DNA of 64,000 nt from Doryteuthis pealeii (GCA_023376005.1 CM042151.1:80458199-80522198); one strand, 5' to 3'; positions 43,668 through 54,549 are shown, numbered from the stretch's first letter. The notes: generated by a model not told the origin, from the letters alone. Numbers and translations are program-made.

Positions 43668-44090
43668 TGAAGAAAATTTTTAAAGAAAACAAACACAGGA
43701 TGTCATGAACGATGGAAACTCTTTATGTCGATACTTAAGTATTTCAGTTTTTAAAAATTAAAACCTTCTTCAGGACATTGAATATTTGTATGAGTAAAGA
43801 TGAAAGATGTTCAGTGTATGTTGAATGTGTGATAAAAGGTTATTTATCATTATTTACTTGGCATTTTTATATGAAAGCTGATGACGCGAAGATTGCATGT
43901 GAAAGAGAAAATTGATAAATAAACCTTTTATCACACATTCAACATACACTGAACATCTTTCATCTTTACTCATACAAATATTCAATGTCCTGAAGAAGGC
44001 TTTAATTTAAAAAAAACGAAATACTTAAGTATCAACATAAAGAGTTTCCATTGTTCATGACATCCTGTGTTTGTTTTCTTTAAAAAATTT
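43668..44090. mobile_element. foldback element, ~180-bp arms
   Basis: AAGAAAACAAACACAGGATG... to AATGTGTGATAAAAGGTT (left) pairs with AACCTTTTATCACACATT... to CATCCTGTGTTTGTTTTCTT (right), nearly perfectly. The 60-bp centre includes GCTGATGACGCGAAGATTGC. The arms contain a TCCTGAAGAAGG motif. Confidence 0.9.
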
Positions 44091-44095
44091 TCCCC

Positions 44096-44096
44096 T

Positions 44097-44127
<31 letters not shown>

Positions 44128-44397
44128 AAACCCTCTGCACGAGCAGGATGCAACAAGGTTAATATATTAAGTGGAGTTTAACAGGTTTGAATTCAGAGTC
44201 TTCCTTCTATTAGACAGGTTGTCTAACCAAGGCTGAAGAGCCCAGTCTGCCCTAGTATTTACCCATAGCTGGAGGGAGAGTAGGATTCATACCTTTCCCA
44301 AGGGTATTAGCACTATGTGAAATGTAGACAGCTAAGTCCACGATTTGAACTCAGAGTGATGAGTCCATTTCCCATGACTTTAACCATTACACCACAC
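44096..44397 (-). mobile_element. SINE-B copy with (TA)n tail
   Basis: The TA run 44096-44122 is the tail. The body continues to the tRNA-like end TTTGAACTCAGAGTGATGAG...AACCATTACACCACAC. Nearly full length, minus strand. Confidence 0.85.
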
Positions 44398-44482
44398 TAT
44401 ATATATGTGTGTGTGTTACTTGGTAACTGTCAGTTTCTCATACATGCAATTTTCAAGCTAAACATTTTATAAATTGACTGAA

Positions 44483-44499
44483 TCTCTCTCTCTCTCCCC

Positions 44500-44556
<57 letters not shown>
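44483..44556. repeat. (CT)n-(TA)n compound microsatellite
   Basis: CT run interrupted by CCCC, then an uninterrupted TA run. Confidence 0.95.
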
Positions 44557-44557
<1 letters not shown>

Positions 44558-44559
44558 TG

Positions 44560-44855
44560 CTGTATTTATCTATCATTGATAGAGGATATATATGTAAGTT
44601 AGATACCCTATCTTAGATATACGTGCTCTATCAATAATATTGTGTACACTTTGCTTATGAATAGACCAAACTATCTTATCAATATGATGGACTCTCCCGT
44701 CGATCGACGTATAAGTGTTCATACAATGAACATCCACACTGATTTGTTTATAGTGGAGAAGGCTTGTGTTGGACCATCCACACTTTTTGGCACAGTCGAT
44801 AGGAAAGAATTGGTGCATCAAGGGTTGCCCCAAACCCAATCAACGACCGACCCCA
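44560..44855. other. unassigned sequence
   Basis: Overlapping open frames on both strands (44573-44839 minus, 44642-44911 plus) have no family features. Nothing else was recognised. Confidence 0.4.
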
Positions 44856-45180
44856 GGAATTTTGAATTCAGAGTTATCCCTCTCCTAGACTGGTTACCTG
44901 CCCAAGGCTGAAGAGTCCGTCTACCCTACTATTTAACCTATAGCTGGAGGGAATTTTTTAATTCAGAGTTATCCCTCTCCTAGACTGGTTACCTACCCAA
45001 GGCTGAAGGTCCCAGTCTGCCCTACTATTTAATCCATAGCTGGAGGGAGAATATATGGATTCATAACTTTACCAAGGGAATTAGCACTATGTGAAATGCC
45101 AACAGCTTTGTCTAGGAATTTAACTTGAATCGACGGGTCCATTTTCCATGACTCTAACCACTAGCCCAAGCGCCTCCATA
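44856..45180 (-). mobile_element. SINE-B copies (partial plus near-full)
   Basis: TTATCCCTCTCCTAGACTGG occurs at 44873 and 44967, giving two heads. The second runs to the tRNA-like end at about 45177. A long TA run follows. Confidence 0.75.
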
Positions 45181-45187
45181 TATATCA

Positions 45188-45265
<78 letters not shown>
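45180..45265. repeat. (TA)n microsatellite
   Basis: About 80 bp of TA with few interruptions. Confidence 0.95.
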
Positions 45266-45268
<3 letters not shown>

Positions 45269-45398
45269 GTAAATATTTGTATTGCCCTGAAGTTGTGTGT
45301 TGTGTGCGTAGAAAATTTAAAGTTTCATCAGAACACTAGGATGAAAAAAGTGTTGTCTAAACAGTGATGGAAAAACACTACCTAACTTATACATATGG

Positions 45399-45839
45399 GT
45401 AATTCCATGTCAAATAATCCAGAAAAAGTAAAATTGTCACCTACTCTCTTCAATTTTTCTGAATATTTTTTCCAGATGTGGACTATGTCAACATTAGAAA
45501 ATCCCCAAAATTTGAGCTTCCAATTCCAAAAATTGGCAGAGTTATGTAATTTTTCAGCACTTCAAATTTGGTGGGTTGGCAAAAAATGGTGACTTTTTGT
45601 AATTTATTTTAATCTGTAAAATGAGTTCTAGAGCTTCCCTATTAATAAAAATTGGTTTTTACTTTTTCGTAACCCCCTTCAAATTTGGAGAGCTAAAAAT
45701 CGACATAACTCCACCAATTTTTGGAATTGGAAACTCAAATTTTTGGAATTGGCTAACTTTATCATAATCCACACTTGGACAACATTTTGGAAAAATTGAA
45801 GGGGGTGGGTGACATGGCCTGGATGATTTGATAAGGAAT

Positions 45840-45842
<3 letters not shown>
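45399..45842. mobile_element. foldback element, repeat D (both arms)
   Basis: The ends GTAATTCCATGTCAAATAATCC and GGATGATTTGATAAGGAATTAC are inverted. The arms of about 180-200 bp match in reverse through CCAATTCCAAAAATTGG. The centre is short. Single arms are at 24895-25110 and 39690-39967. Confidence 0.8.

Positions 45843-45874
<32 letters not shown>
45843..45874. repeat. (TA)n microsatellite
   Basis: TA run immediately after the foldback. Confidence 0.9.
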
Positions 45875-45880
<6 letters not shown>

Positions 45881-45899
45881 AAAAAATCAGGGTAGTGTG

Positions 45900-46790
45900 C
45901 ACCTGAAGTCAATGGTGCTTGTTAACTGACAGTTTCTTGCCTTTGCAATTTTCAAGCCATGTATTTTGACTTCATGTCCACATAACCCTAACTTAAATGC
46001 ATGCTCTATCAAGGATATTGGGCACTATTTACTTATAGATATACTACACTATATTATCAATATCAATATATATGTGAAATAGGTATATTTGGGCAGCAAC
46101 TTTTCATTCAAACAAATTTGATTAAAAATAATAGAATCATTATTTCTCTGAGTTTTTGAGATGAGGCTTGATAATTAGTATCATTTAGACTATTGTTCTC
46201 ATCTTCATTGTTATCTGTACAACATTTCGGACGATGAAATCCCCTAAAAAAGTACCTATTTTCGTGCAAATTCTAGGTGTCTTTTTCAGTGTCTTTTCTA
46301 GTAGATTTTGATGTGTAGATGACAATGAAACGAAAGAAAATGGTCAAAATCGGCAAATTGGCAGAGATATGACAAATTGCTTAAAAACAAAAAATATACA
46401 TTATCATACGTTATCTCTTTATGATTATTATTTATTTAAAAAAATAATGTACATAAGTATAATAGATACTCTCTGAAACCCGAACTGACTTTTAAATTAT
46501 AACTAAATCTCTCAAATCCCACATAACTGCCTATAGCCAATCAACAAACACTGATCTGATTCTCAGACTGGCTTCAGTAGTTGTGAACTTTAGTCATATC
46601 CATCAGGCCTCTGTAAATGTCCAACACATCCGCCATCCAAAGGCTGAGGATTTAGGGAAGCTTTTATGTAATAGTTATTTCAGAATAGAAAGGAGGATCA
46701 AATAATGTAACATTATTATTATTATTATTATTGTTTGCTTTTATAACCATTTTCAGTTGAAAATAATTTTAACATTTTATTTTTATTTTT
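45900..46790. other. intron-like DNA upstream of ZNF-D
   Basis: 45930-46030 repeats part of 44420-44640 (CAATTTTCAAGC, GCTCTATCAA-GATATTG). (ATT)n at 46713-46733. No gene was recognised. Confidence 0.5.
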
Positions 46791-46797
46791 TTTCAGA
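46770..46797 (+). other. 3' splice acceptor, ZNF-D
   Basis: A long T-rich tract, then TTTCAG/ATTTCTCATG. Confidence 0.6.
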
Positions 46798-46828
46798 TTT
46801 CTCATGAAAAAATATTCTTGGTACATTT

Positions 46829-47608
46829 ATGAAAAGTCTCTTATTACATTACTTATTGGAATGGATTAAGTTTTTAATGTGTCCCTTTCCTGAGAAAATA
46901 AGTTCGTGGATCTACATTCTCAAAAGGCCAAACATTTCATCTAATCTCAGACATACAGAAAAAGTAATTCTTAAAAAGAAAAAGGGATTTTTTTTACTGG
47001 AAAATATGAAGACAAAGGCTACAGAGAGAGCATATTCTTGTCAGGTGTGCAGTGCTTCCTTTTCAAGAAAGTCACATTTGGTGCAACATGTACAAACACA
47101 CACTGAAGCGACATTTTCTTGTGAAAGGTGTGGTTCCTCCTTTTCAAGGAAGTTTGGTTTGGTAAGACACATGCGGACACACACTGGAGAGAAACCATTT
47201 GCTTGTGAAGTTTGTACATCTTCTTTTTCACAAAAGTCTGTTTTAGTACAACACATGCGAAAACACACCGGGGAGAAACCATTTTCCTGTGAAGTATGTC
47301 GATCATCTTTCTCAAGCAAAACTGATTTAGTACGACACACACGGACACACACTGGAGAGAAACCATACTCTTGCGAAATATGTAGTCGTGCATTTGCAGT
47401 CAGTTCAACATTAAAAAGTCACATGCTGATACACACTGGTAAGAAACCATTTTCTTGCGAAGAATGTGGAACTACCTTTTTAAGGAAATCTGTTTTGATT
47501 CAACATCAAGGAATACACTCTGGCAAAAGGCCATTTATTTGTGAGGAATGTGGGTCTTCTTATATAAGAAAGGCACATTTGAAACAACATATGCAGACGC
47601 ATACTTGA
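46829..47608 (+). CDS. C2H2 zinc-finger protein, 7 fingers (ZNF-D)
   Basis: 259 residues. From residue 71 on there are seven C2H2 fingers. Helix residues -1,2,3,6: RSHQ, RFGR, QSVQ, STDR, VSTS, RSVQ, RAHQ. The linker between fingers 1 and 2 is shortened and not TGEKP (HTEATFSC); the others are TGEKP, TGKKP or SGKRP. The start used is the first in-frame ATG after the acceptor (a TGA at 46805 is in frame upstream). The N-terminal 59 residues show no domain, and the internal ATG at 47006 (MKTKATERAYSC) is equally likely as the real start because the sister genes begin at a linker. Probably a nuclear DNA-binding protein; target and sign of regulation unknown. Confidence 0.88.
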   Translation: MKSLLLHYLLEWIKFLMCPFPEKISSWIYILKRPNISSNLRHTEKVILKKKKGFFLLENMKTKATERAYSCQVCSASFSRKSHLVQHVQTHTEATFSCERCGSSFSRKFGLVRHMRTHTGEKPFACEVCTSSFSQKSVLVQHMRKHTGEKPFSCEVCRSSFSSKTDLVRHTRTHTGEKPYSCEICSRAFAVSSTLKSHMLIHTGKKPFSCEECGTTFLRKSVLIQHQGIHSGKRPFICEECGSSYIRKAHLKQHMQTHT

Positions 47609-47722
47609 AAGTGTTTACTTGTGAAAGTTACAAAAGTGGTTGATGAAACATTGTAGAAAATACTCTTCCCTTGTGTATGAATGCAGCAAGATCAGACAAA
47701 AACCCAATGTGACAAAACACCA
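47604..47722 (+). pseudogene. relic fingers downstream of ZNF-D
   Basis: After the stop, another frame reads VFTCESYKSG. 47658-47722 reads KYSSLVYECSKIRQKPNVTKH, a finger outline missing ligands. A one-base change in the ACTGGAAAG linker probably made the present stop. Confidence 0.55.
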
Positions 47723-48585
47723 TTTAATTTATTAATATGTATGATAAGACTTCATGCTTGAATTAAAACAAAAATTTAAGTAATTGATCACAGTATTATT
47801 ATCATTATGAGTTTTTCAAACTAGCATTGGCTGATGGTTTTACACTGGAGTCTGAGTGACAACAAGTCTCCTTAGGTGTCCAGGACTCTCCTGAGTATTC
47901 CAGCTGATTTTAACAATGCTGTTGTCTGGATGATTTCAATTCTTCCTCTGATTTCCATTTCTCTAGTCTTTTTTCTAAGCTTTTGGCAACCATTCCAAGT
48001 ACCCCAAATACTATTGATATCACTTTCACCCTCATATTCCAGTTTTTTTTTCATTTCTCTAGCAAGGTCTAGGTATTTATCTATCTTTTCATTTTCTTTC
48101 ATCTTCACCCTGTGATCTGCTGAATGCAAAATTTACCAGTTGACAAGTTCTCTTATTATTATTATTATTTTTTTATTTTTGTTTTTCTTAGTTTCACAAA
48201 TATCTTTAAGGAAATGAGATTTCATAATATTGAATAAACAGGTGGTTTATAGAGTTCAAAATGATTTCTACAAATTTTTGTTGCAAAATGCATAAAAAAT
48301 GCTGTTTATATCTTTCTTTTTTTGGTGGTTGGGGAAAGAATCCTTTTTAGAATGAATTCATTGTTTTACTTTTAGATTAGAAAAGGAATTAAATAATAAT
48401 GTGACATAACACCACTTAATGTACATAGTGTGACAAATCTTTATGCTTGAATTAAAAAACAAAATCAAGTAATTGATTGCTGTATTATTATTTTTATTTT
48501 ATTTTTTTATTTTCAGAAATAACTTAAGGTAAACAGATTTCATAATATCAAATAAGCAGGTGGTTTATAGAGTTAAATAGTATGG
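47683..48585. repeat. local duplication split by a retrotransposon fragment
   Basis: 47700-47800 plus 48155-48265 match the continuous 48390-48585: CTTTATGCTTGAATTAAAA / CTTCATGCTTGAATTAAAA, AGTAATTGAT, AGATTTCATAATAT, CAGGTGGTTTATAGAGTT. 47805-48155 is the extra retrotransposon piece. Confidence 0.75.
47805..48155 (-). pseudogene. non-LTR retrotransposon 3' fragment
   Basis: The best-preserved copy: minus-strand frame MHSADHRVKMKENEKIDKYL...ILRRVLDT, then a stop, an untranslated tail (AGGAGACTTGTTGTCACTC) and an AAT-rich end. By recollection of animal RT polyprotein C-termini, this is the tail after the RT domain. It carries no RT catalytic motif. Confidence 0.65.
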
Positions 48586-48599
48586 ATCTACAGTGAAAT

Positions 48600-49185
48600 T
48601 TTGATGATCCCAAATAGAATCATCCCTTACTTACCTGTCAATTGGATTATTTTACCTTTTTATATATAATGTACAAATGCAAATAGCACACCAGTACCAA
48701 TCACATACCTGAGATAGAAAATGGAGACAGAGAAAGAGAGCATCAGAGGGCCCATCGTGGTTTGACTGTGGAAAATAATCCTACACACATAATTAACTCT
48801 CTTGCTATTATATAGCCAATAAAAACATTGGCTATATCATAGAGATACGGAGACAGAGAGACATGTTATGTTTTTAAGGGCCATTCCTTGACCTTCTAGC
48901 AGAAGCGCTTATCTGGTGGAATTGGATCCTTGATAAAGAGTCCATTGATAATGTGAATCCTTTGGTTACTAAAGTGTTTTCAGTTACTGGTATAAAGTCC
49001 TTCGATAATGAATCCTGTTGGTTACTAAAGTGTTCTCAGTTACTGGTAATTGTATAAGTCCTTCGAGAGTATTGGTACAGATCTGGCAATTCTATGTGTG
49101 TCCGTCCTCAAAGAGTGCAGTTTTAATTATGACCAATGTGGGGGGTTTAAGTATTCTATCAGGCTAGTAGTATTGCTAGTGATTG
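48600..49185. other. intergenic DNA with a short direct repeat
   Basis: 48950-49070 has two copies of GTTACTAAAGTGTT(T/C)TCAGTTACTGGTA and AGTCCTTCGA. Possibly the 5' part of the LTR-like block that follows. Confidence 0.45.
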
Positions 49186-49189
49186 GTTA

Positions 49190-49700
49190 CAAGAGTCAAT
49201 CACGTGACCTTGGCTAGTCTATAAATCAAGGTGGGTAATTAGAGCACATCTTATATCAAATAATCCCAACAAGATATATTATAGATAGGTGATTTTACTT
49301 GGTTGTTTCATTTCTACTTTCTGCTTCTCTGCTTGGGTCACCATTTTCTTGTCTAGATGACTTCTATTTAAGGGCTGGTTTTCTTCTGTTCTGTACTGGG
49401 CTAAGCTGGTCATTGTCTTAATTTAATAAACACAACAAGACTTGGGTTTGCTTGATCAAGCTTTATTTTCATCTAGCCCATATTGGTTGATGAGATGGAT
49501 ACCCTCAGAGCTGAAAATTACATCTACACTCTCTGAGGGCTATCTAATTCTAAACTGTCATGGCGCCCAAAAATCACACGCCTCTAAGGGTCAAAGGATT
49601 ATTAACAGTTACTGGAAATTTTCCATACACTCCCTGATTCTAAATCGACAGACCTCGATTTAAATACAGATCTGTTCACAATTCATGACCTCTCATGAAT
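49190..49700 (-). mobile_element. LTR-like element M, copy 1
   Basis: The reverse complement of 49290-49500 matches 55005-55210: ATATGGGCTAGA, AGCTTGATCAAG, TAGCCCAG, AGCAG-AG-AG-AAATGAA. Contains AATAAA motifs. No coding domain; edges unresolved. Confidence 0.5.
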
Positions 49701-49892
49701 TGTAACATTACTTTCAATTCTTCTGCAAATCTTTAATGCATTTTGTATCAACTATGCATTTTCAAACTCTGCCCATGTGTCTTACAAAATTGCATCATGG
49801 ACTTAACACTCTCAAAGTTCATTTGCCTGCCATTGAACTTTGCACTTCTTCTGGCTGACAGTCAACATGTTTTATTTCTGATTCCATGACTT

Positions 49893-50366
49893 TGGAGCCC
49901 AGGTGGATGAGCAGTTCATGACATGCAATACTCCACTTTGGCCCTATTTGGGCTACACGGGCGGTCGGAGAGGCCCCCTCCGATCAATCGGCTGGTCACG
50001 TCACGCCCTAGCACCTATATGATTTTCCCAACCCTATTGCCCTTATGGCAAGCCCCAACCCTTTTTATCATATGGGTGCTAGAAGGCAGTGGCTGCGGGT
50101 CTACATGTCCTGTGAATGATGTTTAACTCTATCTGATGGTGAGGTTCCAGTTTTGGAGGTTTGGGGAATGTGGAGCACCCCTTCATCACCATTGCTTCCT
50201 GGTCCACTCTGACCCGGAGTGGTAGTACTTGTTAGGGTCCCATCTATGGGTTAAATAGAAAAATGTATTTATAAAAAAATTGTATTATCGATTAAGAATT
50301 GATTTATTTCAAAACTTTATCGGCATTAAATGACCCACTGAGGTTGATATGCCGTAAAACAAAACA
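49893..50366 (+). repeat. repeat C, copy 7
   Basis: Very similar to copy 3 (32660-33250) from GGTGGATGAGCAGTTCATGA through GATATGCCGTAAAAC. The 5' quarter is missing. Confidence 0.8.
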
Positions 50367-50369
50367 AAC

Positions 50370-51370
50370 AAACCAAATGATTCCATGACTTTGGGTTCAA
50401 GAAGAGTCAGCATCCATTGACAGAGGGTGTTAACATGATCTGTGCCAGTGAGTGCTAATTTTCTTTACCGCACATGTAGTATATAACATTTATTTCAATG
50501 TGTGTTTTGTCACATTGAGTCTTTGTCAGACACTCATGAATACAGACACAAAAGATATTTTTGGTGATGAGTGAATCTTCAATTGAAACTTTGAATTGTA
50601 CATAGAAAACATCTGAAAAATTATGAAGTGTCAAATATAGAATTCATCCAATATGCTGTTGGTATTATGGTATTAATGGACTTTTTTTTCCTCCTGTTTA
50701 ATTTTCTTTCTTTTGGGCTTTGTGTGAGGTGTTGTTTCCTCTAACTTTGTACTGATTCTAAATTCCTACAGATGTTATATGAAAAGATAAATCTCATGGG
50801 GAAGTTGTCGACACTTTGTAATAATAAATGATCTGTATAAATATAAAAGAATATATAAATTATATAAAAAAGATGTATTAAAAACAACACACATGTTTTT
50901 GTATTATTATTATTCATATCTCAATTGAAGTGCCAAATTGTTGTCCTTTTTTTCTTCTTTTTTTTTTTTTTTACAGTATATCAACCCTTTTTTAGGTCAT
51001 TTAATGCTGAATCATGACATTTTTATACATAAAGGACTCAGGTTGCTTACAGTGCCTGCTGTTGCTGATGTGATTCAAAACATAGAAATATTGATATAAG
51101 ATTTGTCTTTTTGTATTTGTTATATTAGTATCGATTGTAATATCAATCAATTTATTAGCAGAGAAATCTCACAAAAAAATAATAACAAATTTCCTAGTTA
51201 TGACAACAGTTTGCATAATGCCTTGTTTTACTCTATAATAATATGTGAACAAGGTTTGTGTGCCCGAATTTTTGAGATTTGTTTGCTCAACAGTCAAACC
51301 AATCTAGATAATTTCCTAAATTGAATCATGGCTATGTTCAGATTGATAAAAAAAATAAAATTACATATTA
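50370..51370. other. intergenic DNA
   Basis: 50960-51020 contains a repeat C end (TTTACAGTATATCAACC, GGTCATTTAATGC). Otherwise nothing was recognised. Confidence 0.5.
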
Positions 51371-51384
51371 TATATATCTATATA

Positions 51385-51560
51385 CATGTGTTGAAAAATG
51401 AATTAAGGAAAGAAAATGTTGAATGATAAAAATATTTATGGAGAGCTGACACATGTTTTGACCAAGAGATTGTTCTTGATACATATGCAGAAAGGCAATG
51501 TTACAATCAATACATCATTTGACATGTAACAGGTCTGCATATAGATCCATTTCCTGGAAA
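51385..51560. repeat. fragment related to 57105-57254
   Basis: TGTTGAAAAATGAATTAAGG, AAAGAAAATGTTGAATG, ACACATGTTTTGACC: the same order as the 57-kb unit, diverged. Confidence 0.5.
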
Positions 51561-52435
51561 AAGAGCAAAGTGCATTGAATAAAAGGATAAGATAACAGGA
51601 ATTGATGATACTTCACACATATAAATTCATTGCAACTGTTCAATCATAATAGATTAGCAGTCAGCATCAAAACTAAAGCTTACGTATATTCATACACTCA
51701 ACGAGTTTAACTGCTACGCTTCCAAGCAACCAGAACTAAGAAATTGAATTACTTTGATTCTGACTCAAATTCAGGCATATAATTGGTCTGCTTCATATAT
51801 ATATATATATATATATATATACATGCATATAATTCCCCCTCCCCTAACAATTTGTTCCCGATGCAGATGATCTAGTGCTTTTTAGAAAGATATCTGCACA
51901 AGCCAATTACTGCTGCATAGTCTATAGAAGGCAGATGCATTGGCTTCCATGTGAAAATGAGCATCAAGTTCCATTTTTCTAACTTTTTCGAAAACCTTGG
52001 TGTGGTCAGCAATGAGCAAAATGAATGATTCCACAAAAATTTGTTGAGGTTGAGTATTCGTATTGCATAGTGGAAACAATGCATGAGAAAAAAGAATTTA
52101 CAATAGAGTGAAGAGATGGGCGCACACACACAAGGTTAATTCAACAAAGATTTATTACAAACTGAACAGTTTATAAAAAGGTTATAAAAAGGCGGGAAAA
52201 ATGCTGGGCGGAAGTAGGTGGAGTTTGAGCTGCTGATGTCACATTAGATATATTTATGAAGAGAAATATGAGCTTAAAAATATTCAACAATGGAGAAACG
52301 GCATCAAGGTATATGGGATTTACATAAGATGGCTGACTATTTTTGGAGCATGAAGTGAAATTGTCCACATATTGAACACTATGGAAAAAACTATATGTGT
52401 AAATTTTTACCTTAGCTACACACAGACAATTTGAC
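51560..52435. other. intergenic DNA
   Basis: (TA)n at 51797-51822. 52130-52240 in reverse has AATAAA and GTTGAATTAACC, vaguely LTR-like. Small overlapping minus frames have no family features. Confidence 0.4.
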
Positions 52436-52439
52436 TTAT

Positions 52440-53066
52440 CTTATTATAATGGAGATTGTGTGTTTTTCTGTCTGTAACCGAAACTATATTAGTACTCAAG
52501 TCACAATTCCCTTAGTTATTTACATCACATTTTCCATGATTCTATTTCTATTTAAACCGCAGTTAATAATAAAACTGTTTGACATTATTAATACTGTTGG
52601 CATTACCTAAATACTAATAACATGCAATTGTATTTATATATACAACAAAATACCAGTTTTCAGTGTAAACGTAAAGCTAATTTGCATATTGATATTAAAA
52701 AAAATGATTTTAATAAAAATGTGCTTGGTATTATTGATTTCTAATTGTTTGGTTTTATCTTAATGAATATGAGTAAAAATCTCTTCAATAAATCCTAAAA
52801 GAAATTCATTAACAAGAAGAAATAACTGTAATTTTATTCTTTACTTCCTATTTTAACTAAATAGTTAAATTAGGAAAATTTAGCATTGAAAAACGGAAGT
52901 GATGAAAGAGTAAGTTTCAGTTCTATTTTCCGATTATACCCCCTCCGTTTCAAATCTTTTTATTTGAATTCTTAATTAGTTTCATTAGCCTTTCTGATTT
53001 AATCTAATATTTTATTACATTTAAACTTAAATACTTGCACCCGGAGGGTGCATATATTTGCTAGTA
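52440..53066 (-). mobile_element. unclassified interspersed element
   Basis: On the minus strand it runs from TACTAGCAAATATATGCACCC to AACACACAATCTCCATTATAA. TACTAGC-type starts with a TA-rich flank are also seen at 58107. No ORF. A diverged end is at 40975. Class not determined. Confidence 0.4.
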
Positions 53067-53480
53067 TTAACAATATCCTTTGTATGAACCAGATGAATTT
53101 GTACAAACACTACAGACGAATAATTGTTTTTTCCATATTAAATTTTTAAGCATTCTATAAAATAAGCTCCAATTTGTTACCTGCCATATTTTAATAGTTT
53201 CTGTGAGACCAAGTGAGGGTATCCTGTTACTTATTAAGTTTATGTAATCAAGAAAAACTGGTGTAAATTTTGGATCCAGAGTCCAAAATTTAGTCAAAAA
53301 CAAGTGTAACTCAACAAAAATTGTGTTTCCCAGTGGAATGTTTTATTATTTTTCATCATTTTTAGATTTTTAAAACATTCCATGAAATAAACACAAATTT
53401 GTTAGATGTTGTATTTTTATAGTTTTTGAGAAAAATCAAGGGTATCTTATAGCTGAAAAAGTTGATGTGATATAGAAAAT
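53067..53480 (-). repeat. AT-rich repeat, partner of 5340-5680
   Basis: In reverse it shows GACACTTGTTTTTGAC-like, TTCC-ATGAAATAA and GATACCCTTGATTTTTCTC segments in the same order as 5390-5640. Internally duplicated (53150 versus 53380). Confidence 0.55.
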
Positions 53481-53483
53481 CAG

Positions 53484-53830
53484 CCCCACCCAACGGGTGG
53501 GGATTGCTATAATTAACGGCGTCGATCCCAGGGTGCCATCCCCAAGGCAACACCTGCCCCCTCGAGGGGCAGGGCTGGGTTTATTGCCCAGCACCTGAGG
53601 CGCCCCCTTGAGGGGGAATGCCGATGGGATCGACGCAATTTTTCACCCGCCACCCATGAGTGCCATCCCCCCAGACAACACCTGCCCCCTCAATTTAAAG
53701 GGGCAGGGCTGGGTTTATTGCCCAGTGCCTCAGGCGCCCCCTTGAGGGGGAATGCCAATGGGATCAACGCAATTTTTCACCCGCCACCATGAACTACAGT
53801 TTGTGGGTGGTCCCACGTTAATAGGGCCTT
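53484..53830 (+). repeat. GC-rich palindromic repeat I, tandem pair
   Basis: Two units of about 135 bp (53516-53650 and 53651-53787), each with CACCTGCCCCCTC, GGGGCAGGGCTGGGTTTATT, GCGCCCCCTTGAGGGGGAA and ending TTTTTCACCCGCCAC. The first is bounded by GCGTCGATCCCA / TGGGATCGACGC inverted ends. A GCCCCACCCAACGGGTGGGG hairpin precedes the pair. Confidence 0.85.
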
Positions 53831-54037
53831 GTGCCTAACCCGTACAAGTGGGGTACGAGGTAAATAAAATATAGAAAAACGGTTAATTTTTGGGTAATCT
53901 TGAACTTTAAGTGACTAAATTCCTACCATAAAATTGTACTTGTGCATTATTTAAAATGAACTTAATTGTTACTAAATAGACATTTTATGATAATTTCGTG
54001 TTGAAACATGCAGTCCTAGTTATTTGAACAATTTGAC

Positions 54038-54411
54038 AAAAAAAGGGTATCACTTACTGCGATTCGATAATGGTAGACCATTTACTTCCTGTTTCTTCCC
54101 AAACAAAATGGCAAAGGAGATCAATCTCATTGACTTATTCTTTTTTTTTTCTTTTAAGATTTTTTTGGCTGAATTCAATTGTTTAAAATGTATTAAAAAT
54201 AAATTACATATGTAATATGAAAAATATATTACCTATGTAATTTATTGTTAAATACATTTTAAATAATTAATTTCAGCCCAAAAATCTTAAAAGAAAAAAA
54301 AGCAAGAATAAGTCAATGAGATTTATCTCCCTTGCCATTTTGTTTGGGATCGAAACAGGAAGTAAATAATCTGCCATTATCAAATCGCGGTAAATGTCAC
54401 CCTTTTTTTAA
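54038..54411. mobile_element. 374-bp continuous foldback
   Basis: Arms: AAAAAAAGGGTATCACTTAC... to ...TTAAAATGTATT, and reverse complement to ...GTCACCCTTTTTTT. The centre TAAATTACATATGTAATAT / ATATTACCTATGTAATTTA continues the pairing, so almost the whole element can fold. Confidence 0.88.
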
Positions 54412-54549
54412 CCTGATGATAATGAATTAATTATAGAAAAAAATTGATGTTTCTTAAAAACCTCAAATTTTTGTGAAGGTAATGTGAATATTGTGGTGAA
54501 TTCTGTATACTGAGTTCATGACAAAAAGTGTTACAATTTATGGTGTCAT

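Noticed and set aside
44573..44911. Overlapping open frames on both strands after a TA tract
   Set aside because: No domain, no splice context, and the right part runs into a SINE-B copy.
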